This document shows, one piece after another, positions 1 to 11,011 of a stretch of DNA of 64,000 nucleotides; position 1 is the first letter of the stretch; every line of letters starts with the position of its first letter. Under the pieces are notes generated by a model. It worked only from the letters and a program-made list of their open reading frames with translations. It was not told the origin of the DNA and ran no database searches. The position numbers and the translations under genes were made by a program. The DNA comes from Hydractinia symbiolongicarpus (taxonomy: Eukaryota; Cnidaria; Hydrozoa; Anthoathecata; Hydractiniidae), in contig NC_079883.1 in NCBI RefSeq assembly GCF_029227915.1, positions 4,774,001 to 4,838,000 of the forward strand. Direction: 5' to 3'.

Positions 1-1257
1 AGCATCCTCAACTTTCTTATCAGAATCTTTAGCATCTTGGGTCGTTGCTGCTCTTTTATAAGAGTTTCCAAGGACCACCTATTAAGAAAAACATTCAATT
101 ACTGTGCAAACTGTTACAACATAGTCAACTTTATTGAAAAGAAAACTGGTAAAATGTGAGCAAAACCGAAAACAACAATATGACTTATGAAATAGCTACC
201 AAAGAACGACGTTTTTGGACTCTTACAATGGTTGATCTTAAGCCTTTAATTTGGTCTACATAACTTTTAAGCTAGTCTAAGGCTCCAAAATCGAAAAATT
301 CATGTTTTATCTCTTACGTGCAGTTTACTCAACTTCTAGCTTGACTTCAAAAGTGTAAAAGCGGTAAGTTTAGCTGAAGTTTCAAACATTTTTGGCCGAA
401 ATGTAGGATGGCAGAAGTCAAAGCTGCTATTATTAATTATTTTTCTGTATCTTATTTACAGAAGCTGCAACACGTGGCTTAAAAATCATTTGCTAATCAC
501 GTGATCCAAACTTTAACAAATCAATGACAATCAATGTTTATTTTTTACAAATAAAAATTGGAAAGGGTAGAGAAAAAATTTTACTGTTTTTTTTTTCACG
601 GAAAAAATTTGGAAGACTTGAACATAAAAAAAGGAATATACATAAGAAAAAACATTTGTTTTAACAAAATTCATATGGGTTTTTGAAAATCTGTACGAAC
701 CCAACCTTGTCAATGTGTTCAGCTACTTAAGGTTTCAGATTAGGTTATATCGTTACATCTAAAATCTTAAGTTGTATTAGTTTTAGCCGAAATCAGCACG
801 CCCCGATTCCACAATTTTATTGTCCCATAGAGCGGACTTTGTGAAAAATGCAGCTTACACAATTTCATCATTGTTTACGATGTCCTACGATGAAAAACTT
901 TTGCAGCCTACCAGCCGTTCGGTCAATTAGAGGAATAGCCAAAAAAAGGTCATTTCCACAATTATTTTTCCAGGGTTGTAGTGGTTTGGAAGTAGGAGTC
1001 CACTTTTATCCAGTGAGCCTGTAGCTATTGCTTGAAATTTGTATGTTTTTTACAGCTCCTCTCTATTCTTCTTTGATACTAATCAAAATTTTTGGGGCTC
1101 CGAAATGACATGAATAACATTTATTTAGTTTTTTTTGTGGTAAAGTTTTAAACTCGTTTCCAGGGAATTTTGCCTTGTTAATTAGTTTGAACGGCTCTGT
1201 GGCCAGAGACCCTAGCCGAGGACAAGAGCGACAAAGCCTCACTATGGTTTGACTTAC
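1..1257. other. Non-coding stretch, no gene recognised
   Basis: This stretch is AT-rich and shows no convincing coding frame. Positions about 790-1000 resemble, with much divergence, positions about 13070-13290: both contain 'aaaacttttg' followed by a 'taccagc' block and then 'agccaaaaaa'. This points to an old dispersed repeat. The downstream exons of the minus-strand gene that begins at 1422 would lie here or off the left edge, but I could not identify them. Confidence 0.5.
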
Positions 1258-1422
1258 CTTCTTGACAGAAACTGCATCATCGTCGTCCAATAAAGAAGAA
1301 GCTTCTTTAAGTTGAAGATTATCAACATGAGTTTCAATTAATTTATGGTGTTTGCTCCTGTGTCGCCCAGTGACCACTATTGTGCATAGCGCTACCACAA
1401 ACATAACGTTTAATCGACGCAT
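1258..1422 (-). CDS. First coding exon of a putative secreted protein
   Basis: The exon starts with ATG at 1422 and encodes 55 residues ending in phase 0 at a good donor (AAG|gtaagt, intron from 1257). The N terminus MRRLNVMFVVALCTIVVTG is a typical signal peptide. It is followed by a basic stretch (RHRSKHHK), then an acidic DDDD cluster, and ends VSVKK. An acceptor-like 'ttactag' lies only 8 nt before the ATG, the same arrangement as at the well-supported genes of the window. The mature part matches no family I know. It could be the start of a neuropeptide or other secreted precursor, but that is inference. Following exons were not found. Confidence 0.4.
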
Positions 1423-4400
1423 TGTTGGTGCTAGTAACGAAAACAAAAGTCATTCAAACAGTTCACGTAATGTATTTAACCTCGGCATTCATGAGATAAT
1501 TTAAATCGACTGTAAAAAGATAGATATATTGTGGCTCAACAAAATTGGTGTTGGTGCAAATATTTTTTCAGTGTATGGGGTAAACTATTACGACTACTTA
1601 ATAACATTCACTTATTTTGCATATTTTTTTAAATTTTGTAGTGTTTGAGAATAAAAAAAAACTCTTTCCGCACCAGCTTGATAAAAGTCACAACTACCCG
1701 GAGTTCCACACAATACTAATAAAACCTCGCCTTCGCTTACGAAAAGTGTTTTTTCACTTTCCCTCTAAACAGAGCGAAAAAAAGGCCAAACAAAAAACAA
1801 ACTCACCATTAAGACATTCAGTAAAATCAAAAGATATTGAAATACGTTTTGTTTGTGACAAATTAGTTGAAGTCTACCTGAAGATACATCGAATGAGATT
1901 CTTAAAATAAATAGTTTCTAAATCAATTAACGAAGCGTGACTATCGCGTTCTTAAAATTAAAAAGCTTCACTGCACAGTTATGTTTTCAATACACTTTTT
2001 CTGGTCAAATTCTTTTTTGTATTTTCTGCTCAATTTTATAAGTTATAAACATATGATTTGCAAAAAAATCTTAGCATGAAGACATTCAACTAAAAGAAAA
2101 TGAAATTTGTTTTTGTTTATAACACATTTAGCGTCCAAATACGTATGGATACAATGAAATTTTCGTGAAATGAAATTACCGAGAAATTTAACGAAGTGTG
2201 ACTAAAGCGTTAAATGAAACTTCATGGGTTTTCAGTACACTTTTTCTGGTTAAACTCACTTAGATATCTGTCTTGGGTCGTAAACAAAATTTATAAACAA
2301 AAAAAGAATACTGTACAAAGAATATAAGAAAGTAACAACAACCTATTCGCTGCTAATAATGCGATTGCTTAAAATGACGACAAATTCTTATATTCTTGCA
2401 AAAGTTTCACTGGAAAGAGACAAGGAAAACTTTCCAACGCCGATAGAATATTTATCAGACCTGACTAATTTATCCAAGCACAGATTAACGACATAATGTG
2501 GTTCTCTTTCATCAACTGTGTAATTTTTATTTGTTTGTTTAGAGGTTATGTACGACAGATTGCTATGAACGTTCTAACAGAAAAAAGAAACACTTCAGTC
2601 AGCATGGAATTATCCAACGATACTACACTACCGACGGCATACATTCCCATACTAATAGGCTATCCTTCCTTTGATAACAATTCTTTTGATATATAGCCAG
2701 CATTTTTACGCATATGTAGAAGATGTTTTTGTTATGTTATGTAGAAAGAGCGATCATTTATTAGAATAAAGGCGTTTGTGGCATCAATTCGCAACGTCAA
2801 ACAAGTTAGTCAAAGTATATGCAGCAATTCGTGTCCAGAATTTTGCCCTGCAATTCAAATTTCCAATCTATTCGACATCATCCTTTACACGAGCAACAGA
2901 TACACCTAATGTCAGGTGGTATTAATTTACAGGCCAACAGAGCTTCTGGACTCTACGAATCTTTGATTCTTTTAGAACTTACGCATTCGCAAGTGAAGCA
3001 ACAGCTCCCCTTAAATTCAGTGACGTTACCTCAGCATTTTTTAGGTGTAAATCGTCAATTGTCATGGCATATTAAGAAAAGATACCGTTGTAGTTATCCG
3101 TTAATAAACGCAATGCTCCATTCACGTCTCCTTTCATCATTGAATTTTAAAATATTCACCCCGTTCTCAAGATCCTTCTTTATGTTAAATCTAATTTGAG
3201 TTCTAATACTGTTTTAGCCCAAAGCTGCTTCAAAAATAAAAACTCCCCGGCATTCAACAAATCTTGTACATGTTGAAAAACAAAGAACTTACTTAGGAAG
3301 GCCGATACAACATATGGAATTCATCTAGTCCCAGCTTCGTATGATATGTTTTTTAAAACTGTTAAGAGCTAAATAAAATTTGCTATCGTTGTTTTCTGAG
3401 ACGCTGATAAATTACTTCGGACAGTATATCAACTTTGACACAGTCATATGCACAGAAAGCTTTAAGTAAATCTCAAGATCAAAATAAGTCGGATGGGAAA
3501 CATTTCCTGAGTTTGGGACCAAATATTTTATCCAATCAAGAGAAATTGGGTTTGCATTTCAAAGCATGGCGCCAAATATTCAATAGAGTTCAATTAAAGT
3601 TGCAAGAAAGTTTTTTTTTTGTTTTCCACCTGGATCTGTAACACAGTTTATCTGTACTAAGCGCTTAACCCAGCCTGCAATGTCATGCCTTTTAGCTAGT
3701 ATAAAAGAATTATACTAACAAACCCGTCAGTACTAGAACATTACTTCTTAACCACCCCGTTATTTCCTTATTTCGTGAATCAATAAACCGTAATATCTCC
3801 AGAAATTAATTCATTAAAAATAAGAATTCTGTTCGATCGAGACAGATTGCTGAGATAACATATTTAGCCAACATACAATACCCTGCATACCTAGCTATAC
3901 ATTCAAGATAGCTAGAGCTACCATGTTAAAATGATAAATTCTCTGAAAATTAAATATGTATATTAGCTAGTCAGTTATACATTTACTTTGAACATTTTTT
4001 AAAAACATGGAAAATAATATGATGATATTAGGCGGCTTAAAATTAAAAAAAATATTATCTAAAATGATCTGGTGTCAGTAAAAGCAAAGTGCCCTAGATG
4101 GGAGTTTTTCACTGGGACATTTTATATCTAATTAAAAAATTGTTGAAAAGCTCTTTGTATACGTACAGTAAAAAACACTGTTTTCTCTAGTAGCTAAGTT
4201 TGATAGCACTATATTTTTCTTCATATAATTATGCTCGGTAACTACAGGATATGACAGCTTGTTAATAGGTGTTCCGTGAAGGTGTTCTATCACCCCCACC
4301 CCTCCCCCAATTCTCACATCCCACTCACGACTTAAATCAATGATTTTTAATACATTTTTGGTACTTCGGAGTATGAGATTTTTGTTGACACTGTCATTAA

Positions 4401-5839
4401 AGTTTAATACAACACCTTGGCAGACATCTCAATGAAGATAAGTGAAAGAGCTTTTGAGACGAGAATGCGATGAAGACGTCCAACTCGTACGTGTGACTAG
4501 TCCAGAGGTCTCAGTAACGCATTTGTCATGTCATTTGCGTCAGAATTTTAATAATGACCTGAAATCTATCTGATATCTCTTTGTTTTTAGGTCAAATTTG
4601 AAAATTGTTTTGTGAGAACCCAAAACGGCTTCTTATGATTCTAGAGATCAAAATGAAACAGCAAAAAATACAGGTTTTGACTGGCTTTTGAAACCTGATT
4701 TTGTGTTAGATTTAGTGTTATTAAGTTCTATTAGGGGTGTAATACTTCTATGCGGAATCTATAGTCTGAGACTTATATTATGAAAAATACCTGCTTTACT
4801 TCCCAGGATCAAAGAAATCTGGTCATTGGATGCGATTTTTTGTGTCACATTTACGCATTTGGAGTCTTGTATCTACTATTATAGCGATGTTGTAAATTTG
4901 AGTTTTGAGGCTTATGACATGAAATCAAGCACCTTTTTTTGCTTTATTTCTGTCCCAAGGTAAGTCCCAACACAAAACACGAATGCGAAAAGTCTTCATA
5001 ATTACACTCACAAACATATTGATTCCCTATTGATGTAAGAAAATATTATATCTCCTGCATTACATTGTTGAAATTTCCACTACTGCTTTTACCCATTTCA
5101 TCTAAACGATGTCTACCTACTGAGAATAACGAAGCTGGGGTACCAATCACTTTACCCTTGTCTTCTGTTCATTGGAATTTATGTCTTTCATTAATTTAAA
5201 ATAATAGTCCAGTTAATGACAACAGCAGCCTAGGATAACGTTTTTATTATTCAAATTTCCAATATGTGTTTATATTCGAGCACATATATTTTGAAATTAA
5301 GCATATATATTTATTATTGAGCATTATTTTTTAAACTTGACCTTATACATTTGGCCAATATTGTAATATTGTCAGTGTTGACATTTTTCATTTTGGAACT
5401 CACTTATAGGATATTTCGAAGTATTGATATTTTCCAGAAATCTGGGCGGTGCTTTTAAGTTTTTACCTAGGCGTTGGGTCGCGTTTATTTGTTTTTATCT
5501 TATCGACAATTTTTTTTTGGTTTCGCCGGTTTATAAAAGTCGGTGGGCCGAGTTGCATTCTGGTCCTCAAATTATATTATTTAACAGTTCTCCATCACTG
5601 TTACAAAAAACAATGTAAAGTAAGAGACTACTAAAGCTTTCGTTCTCGCGCACAGGAAGAAATCGATATTTTGATCATGCGTCGCAGGTGTTTTATATCA
5701 AAATAGTATCCTTAGGTGAGTATCTTACTGCTTTCAAAGGATAACCTTATTGTAAAATATCTTAAGATTTAAGATGTACAAAAAAATAAGGTGTAAACAA
5801 ATAGATGGAATCCAGCGTGACGTTATTTGTTTACTTTTC
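1423..5839. other. Intergenic DNA with a diverged local duplication
   Basis: Positions about 1930-2010 and about 2190-2260 share an ordered set of blocks ('cgaagYgtgact', 'ttcaRtacactttttctgg'), so a diverged local duplication with a spacing of about 250-260 bp is likely. Positions about 2490-3230 give short frames interrupted by stops and look like decayed coding or transposon sequence, but I could not assign a family. No intact gene is supported. Confidence 0.4.
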
Positions 5840-6029
5840 CGTAGTGTATATTCGTAGCTACGCACTTTTGCCCATTTTTGAGTACGTATATGTTTATCCG
5901 CTATTCGTACGTAAAGTGCTTTAGGGTTAGGGTTAGGATTCTTTTTCCTTTTTTCTACGTATGAATAGCGCTAGGCACTATTAATACGCACTTTATGTCA
6001 TATTAAAGTGCGTACGAATATACAGTTCC
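5840..6029. mobile_element. 190 bp TIR element (MITE), Mutator-like 9 bp TSD
   Basis: The two ends are inverted copies. The left end reads 'tgtatattcgtagctacgc' from 5846. The complement of the right end reads 'ctgtatattcgtacgcac' from 6025. The element is flanked by an exact 9 bp direct repeat, TTACTTTTC, at 5831-5839 and 6030-6038, which is the kind of target-site duplication made by Mutator-like transposases. The interior has a second inverted pair ('gctattcgtacg' and 'cgtatgaatagcgc') and, between the arms, three TTAGGG-like repeats at about 5924-5938. No coding capacity is present, so it is a non-autonomous element. Confidence 0.75.
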
Positions 6030-9000
6030 TTACTTTTCAGCAGTAAGCTTGCCCTGGCATTTGCCTGGCATGAAAAAAGATACTGGGAGGTCCTTTACTG
6101 TAGATTTCTTCCAACGGGAACATCGTTAGGGTTATAAACTATTATCGAATGTAGGTTGATGCCTTCTGATATATTTGAATTCATTAAAAGTCCTAAGAAT
6201 GCCTTTGTGTGAAGAAATAGACTGATAATTACTAAGATGATGCTGACTTGCGGAAAGCGCTGTATACTGTATATGTAAGGGCGGCTGCGGGCGTTTTTTC
6301 AGGGTTTTTTCAAGGTTTTTGTCTGTAACCACCTGGAAAAGCATGGGCACTTAACCAAATGCCACAGCCGAAAGAGTTTACCACTTAAAATGTAAACAAC
6401 AGAATTTATCTATAGGCTAGCTAGCTCATAAGTAGCTGGGAGGGTAGCTCATTATTCAAATCAGGAAACTAATGCTCATCTAAGAAAAAGTTTCCAAATT
6501 GGGGAACTCACGGTTTCCTATTTGGGTAACCATTACCCTAAAAAGGCGAGAAATACAGAAAATATTAGCAAACCAAAAGTCTGTGCATAAGGTGATTGTA
6601 GGCAGGTCGTCATCAAATCAGGTAGCTAGGTCATCAGAGAAAACCGCTAAATGCAGCAATCAAGATATTCGTAAAAATAATAAAACCATAAGTGGTACGC
6701 AATAGCAAAATCCATCAAGTTTGCAGTAAAAGTTTTAGTAAATGCTACAGTTCATGGTACAATTTCGCCAGCAGAGATACAATTTCGCCAGCTGCGTTTT
6801 GGATTATAAAAAAAGTAGAAAGATATACTTAGTAATTAGTGCAAATTAGGCCAATATTATTTTTAAACCTTTTGTTATTCGCATAGTTAAAAAAATGGGT
6901 TTACAAAAAGAATCTCCTCAGATCTATCAAAATAAAATCTCCCAAAGTTGTACCACCCTTTCAAGAAAAACAAAAATCGAGAAAACGTAGGTCTAAAAAA
7001 GATTAAAGCAATAGTACACAGAAATTTGCACCTCTTATTTAAACATCATCCATAGAAAAGGCGTACATCATTAAAAATTGGTATAAATGCACCACGGTGG
7101 CATGAATGATATTTATTTCTGGGAGACGAAATTGTATCTTTCGCGAAGTTGTACTACTGCACGCTAACTGAAATAATTTTCTTAAATACTTTGTTTTCTT
7201 TTGGATTGAATAAAACAGGAAATTTCTTAGTGAGAAAATAATATGGCAAATGTTCTATTTGATATGGATAAAGTTGTTCTACAAGATACAGAATTAAATT
7301 AAACTGGCGTGATGATGTAAAGTGCTGACTAAAGACTTTGTTTCTGATTTCTCACGTCAACCGTGGTATTTATACCATGATTTCAGGATTCCATGCTTGG
7401 CAGCTTACCCTGTGTGTTAGGGGTGCCTTCCATACATGCTGCCATACATAACGTCCTTTTGACATTTTGGGGGATGTGGATCAATGTGTCAAAGTTATTT
7501 CTATAGCTAATTGATACACTGCAGAGGATTTAAACTGGTCCTTTGCTTCTTTTTTATAACAGGTGTATAATATACAGACCAAGACTGAATATTTTATTTT
7601 AAGAATATGTAAACAAGACGAAATCACAACAGCTTCAAATTACCACAAAAGTCATGGCCTTTAAATAAGCTACTTTGACTTGTGGCATGGCAGAAATTTT
7701 GAGGAAGGGAGGGTTTTTCAAAATAATCCCTCAGGCGGTGCACTACAAAAATTTTGGCCAAATAAGAAGGTCATGTTTTTCCACAAAATTTCCTCAAAGA
7801 AAAAATTATTGTAGACTCCTTCTGCTATTCCGTAAAATAGCCTTAAAAAACAGTAAAAGCTTTCCCAACAGGAAAACCAAAACAAAACAGCTTACAATAA
7901 ATAAAAATTGATAATTGATTGATAAAAATAAGTTTAGGTATTAAAATTATTCTTTAAAACTTTGCTCTATTGTTTTTAAATTTTTGACAAAAAAATCCAA
8001 AAATTTTTCTATGGCTCTTGCTCCCTTTTGAAAACCATTACTCGTTTTTTTAAATGGGATGAGTTTTAAGGTATCTTCTGAACTTTATAAGAACTTTATA
8101 AGTTTGGGGGTGGATGCTGTTCACGTTTTTTTTTAAATTATGTTAAACCTTTCAATGTGTGTCAGTCGATGATGCAGAACATTGAGAAATAAAACGTGAA
8201 AGAACACTTTTTATGTGCAAAGGTGCTGACTCACTGGAAATACTAAAAAGCCATAAAGGGTCTTTCAGTGGAACTTTGGTAAAACTTCTGTGTTTGAAAT
8301 AGCCAAAATTTTGCCTGTCGAAACCCAATAAAATATCCCACAATGCCCAAAACAAAATTTTAGGAATGTTTTCATCAGTACTGTCGAAATTTTTATGCAA
8401 GCCTTTTTAGCTAGCAGGAAATCCAGGATAAAAATAATGTTTTTATTCTAAAGTCGATTTGTGAGTGACCCCTAGAAACAAACCATCCTTAAGAAGTATT
8501 TGTTAAATTATTGTCTGGTCTTGTTGATTACAAGTGATAATGGCCACAATGTCGTTCATGATCCTTTATCATACATATCATAAAACACCATGGGTAAACT
8601 GAGAAAAACAATGTGGCTTAATTTGCCATCACTATATTTCACCCCCACTGGACATTATTTTACTTAGACACCATTTAAAATAGGCACTGTGATAAATTGG
8701 TTATCAGTGGTATAATTTGCAATTCTTGGGGTAATCGAATGTTCTTGAATTCACACACAGAGCATGTCTCTAATAGACCACAAGAAGACTTGGGAACGCG
8801 TATGTGAAAAGCTACAAACCATTGCAACTCTCTTAAACCGGCAACCAACATGATGAATAAATCATTTCCAAATTTTAACTCAAGTGGAGATGCTTCTACA
8901 CAAAGTCCATCTAGTGTTCCTGAATTTCAAAAAGCTCATCTCCGACTTAAATTAAATCAATCAAAATTATTTTTCTGAAGTTTAGACACAAATTCATTTT

Positions 9001-9404
9001 TCCAGATGAATGGTCCCAAAATGCTTTATTTTGTGAAATAATGACTACGTTTTCCTGAAATTTACAGAATCAATTTTTGGGATGCTAAAGATTCAGAAAT
9101 TTTAGCAGAAGCAAAATCAGTTGCCTAACATAGCTTTAATATATATATTAGAAAGGCTCAACACCTTTCTTGTATTACTTCAAACATGTGGATGAGTACT
9201 TATTTGAGGAAGCTTTTTAAGATCTAAAAACAATTCAAATATATTTTTACTAATAAAATTTTTTGACTTGTTCATAAACAAAAGTCTATAATTTATATGC
9301 TTTAAGGATGTGTTTTGAGTACACAAACTTGTTTTTTTTCACCTTTTGGTGTTGCATTATAAATCATAATAAACATTGTAACCATACAAATTTTATTTTG
9401 ATAG
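6030..9404. other. Intergenic DNA upstream of the transporter gene
   Basis: No gene is supported here. Positions about 6485-6545 contain 'tttccaaattggggaa' and 'tttcctatttgggtaacc', which resemble the TTTCCC/GGGAAA palindromic repeats at 37.1-37.5 kb. Positions about 6275-6310 contain a GC-rich 'gggcggctgcgggcg' patch resembling the TIR element at 27.9 kb. The last part, up to an acceptor at 9403-9404, would be a 5' UTR intron or outron of the gene that follows. Confidence 0.4.
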
Positions 9405-9421
9405 GTGAAACGGACCACAAA

Positions 9422-11011
9422 ATGGGGATTAAAGATAACATTTTAAAGCACTTGAACGATCATGCACTTGGAAAAGCTCGGATATTTTATTTCTTTTATG
9501 AAGCAATCACAAGATCTCTTCCAAGGTATCTGGGACTGTATTACAAGCACACATTGTTGTTGTCTCCACGACAAGTAGCCATATTGCTTTCCGCCCGATA
9601 CTTTACATTACTATTTGGCTCACCCTTCCTTGGATCTATAGCTGATAAAATGAATCGATATCGAAATGTTTTGATTATTACTTTACTTGCATTCCTGACA
9701 ACATATATCATGGTACCGCTTGTCGAGCCAGTGGATAATTTTCATTGTATGGACCACGTATATAACCATTCCCTATCTGCTAAAACGTTCAAACATGAAA
9801 CTGTGAACACTAACGTACATGTTCACACTTACTTAAATGAACTAAAAACAGATTCAGTAGGAAATAATCATTACCATGGCAATTTAATGTATGATTTGTT
9901 TTATACCTGGCCTTTCGATACATGGGAGTACTTGGAAACAGACAGAATAACTCGTAAAGTGTTCACCACACTACTTATAGTGACCATCATCGGGGAGTTC
10001 TTCGCTTCACCTGGGGAAACATTCGCAGACTTGTATACTCTGCAGTCTTTGGGTAAAGATACTAAAAAGTTTGGTCTGCAGATTATACCTGGACTTGTAG
10101 GCCTACTAATTATCTCCTTAACGTTTTCAATCTTAACGAATACAAACGTTGATTTGAAGGATGACTTCTGTCATATGGGACATGTTATAAACTATTCTCC
10201 ATTTTTATTTGTTATTTACTTTATGCTGTTTCTTTGTATTGTTGTTGGTTTCTTCTTCAAATATACACGTTCTAATGATGATCGACAAACTGAAGATCGA
10301 TGTTGTTGTCGATGTAACTTCCTCAGTACACTTCTGGTTTTGATTAAAACCCCAACATATGCAGCGTATGCGGTAGCAGTGGTATTTAGCGGAATGGCTG
10401 TAGGCATTAAAGATTTATACATCTATCATTACATCACAGAGATTGGCGGCCCTCTGTATATGTTACCGATTGTTATTATTGTTCATTTTGTATCAAGAAT
10501 TGTTGCACTGGTGTTATCTCCAATGTTATTAGAAAAGTACGGCCACATTTATATTATCTCAGCAGGTTTACTTATTAATGGTATCACCTTCGTTGCTTAT
10601 TCTGTAATTGAAAACCCATGGCTGATTTTTCTTGTGGAGCCCTTCGAAGGAGTCAGTCAGTTATCTTGGGTTGCTATAGTCACATACGCAGGAAGTCCAG
10701 ATAAAATCGGAGCGTCGATTCAAGGTGTTGTGCATGGATTTTATCGAGGACTTGGAATTTCAATTGGTTTCATCGTAGTGAGTGTTTTGATATTAAAGTA
10801 TGGATATCTTGCTTTGTTTTTGGCGCTCGGGATTATTTATTTTCTTGTGTTTGGATTTTACCTCGGAGTGACACATGCTTTTCCAAAGAAAGAGACGATA
10901 GCAGAAGAGTATGGTGGATATATGTTAGTGCAAGAACGAGATGAAGATCATTCTGGTGACGAAAAAGTAGGGTACGAATATGAAAAATTAGATACCTCAT
11001 TTCTTGAGTAA
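9422..11011 (+). CDS. MFSD6-like major facilitator transporter
   Basis: The product is a multi-pass membrane protein of 529 residues from one uninterrupted exon. It belongs to the MFS_1-like group of which MFSD6 is the best known member. The signature is seen in GSPFLGSIADKMNRYRNV (about 67-84; the MFS loop after helix 2), in a long luminal His-rich loop after helix 3 (about 100-165), and in GEFFASPGETFADL (about 200-213), a motif typical of MFSD6-type proteins. About ten to twelve hydrophobic helices are visible, and the tail is acidic and cytosolic-looking. The same frame is open further 5', to an ATG at 9308. I chose 9422 because a 3' splice acceptor (ttttgatag) ends at 9404, leaving a 17 nt leader. 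The substrate is unknown. The mammalian relative has been proposed as an MHC-I receptor in macrophages, which says little about this protein. Confidence 0.85.
   Translation: MGIKDNILKHLNDHALGKARIFYFFYEAITRSLPRYLGLYYKHTLLLSPRQVAILLSARYFTLLFGSPFLGSIADKMNRYRNVLIITLLAFLTTYIMVPLVEPVDNFHCMDHVYNHSLSAKTFKHETVNTNVHVHTYLNELKTDSVGNNHYHGNLMYDLFYTWPFDTWEYLETDRITRKVFTTLLIVTIIGEFFASPGETFADLYTLQSLGKDTKKFGLQIIPGLVGLLIISLTFSILTNTNVDLKDDFCHMGHVINYSPFLFVIYFMLFLCIVVGFFFKYTRSNDDRQTEDRCCCRCNFLSTLLVLIKTPTYAAYAVAVVFSGMAVGIKDLYIYHYITEIGGPLYMLPIVIIVHFVSRIVALVLSPMLLEKYGHIYIISAGLLINGITFVAYSVIENPWLIFLVEPFEGVSQLSWVAIVTYAGSPDKIGASIQGVVHGFYRGLGISIGFIVVSVLILKYGYLALFLALGIIYFLVFGFYLGVTHAFPKKETIAEEYGGYMLVQERDEDHSGDEKVGYEYEKLDTSFLE

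Noticed and set aside
2496-3199. Series of short plus-strand frames, possibly a decayed gene or integrase-like segment
   Set aside because: The frames are broken by several stops and I could not match any conserved motif with confidence.
5424-5634. Two overlapping plus-strand frames with hydrophobic content
   Set aside because: Overlapping frames in T-rich sequence give hydrophobic translations by composition alone, and no gene signal is present.
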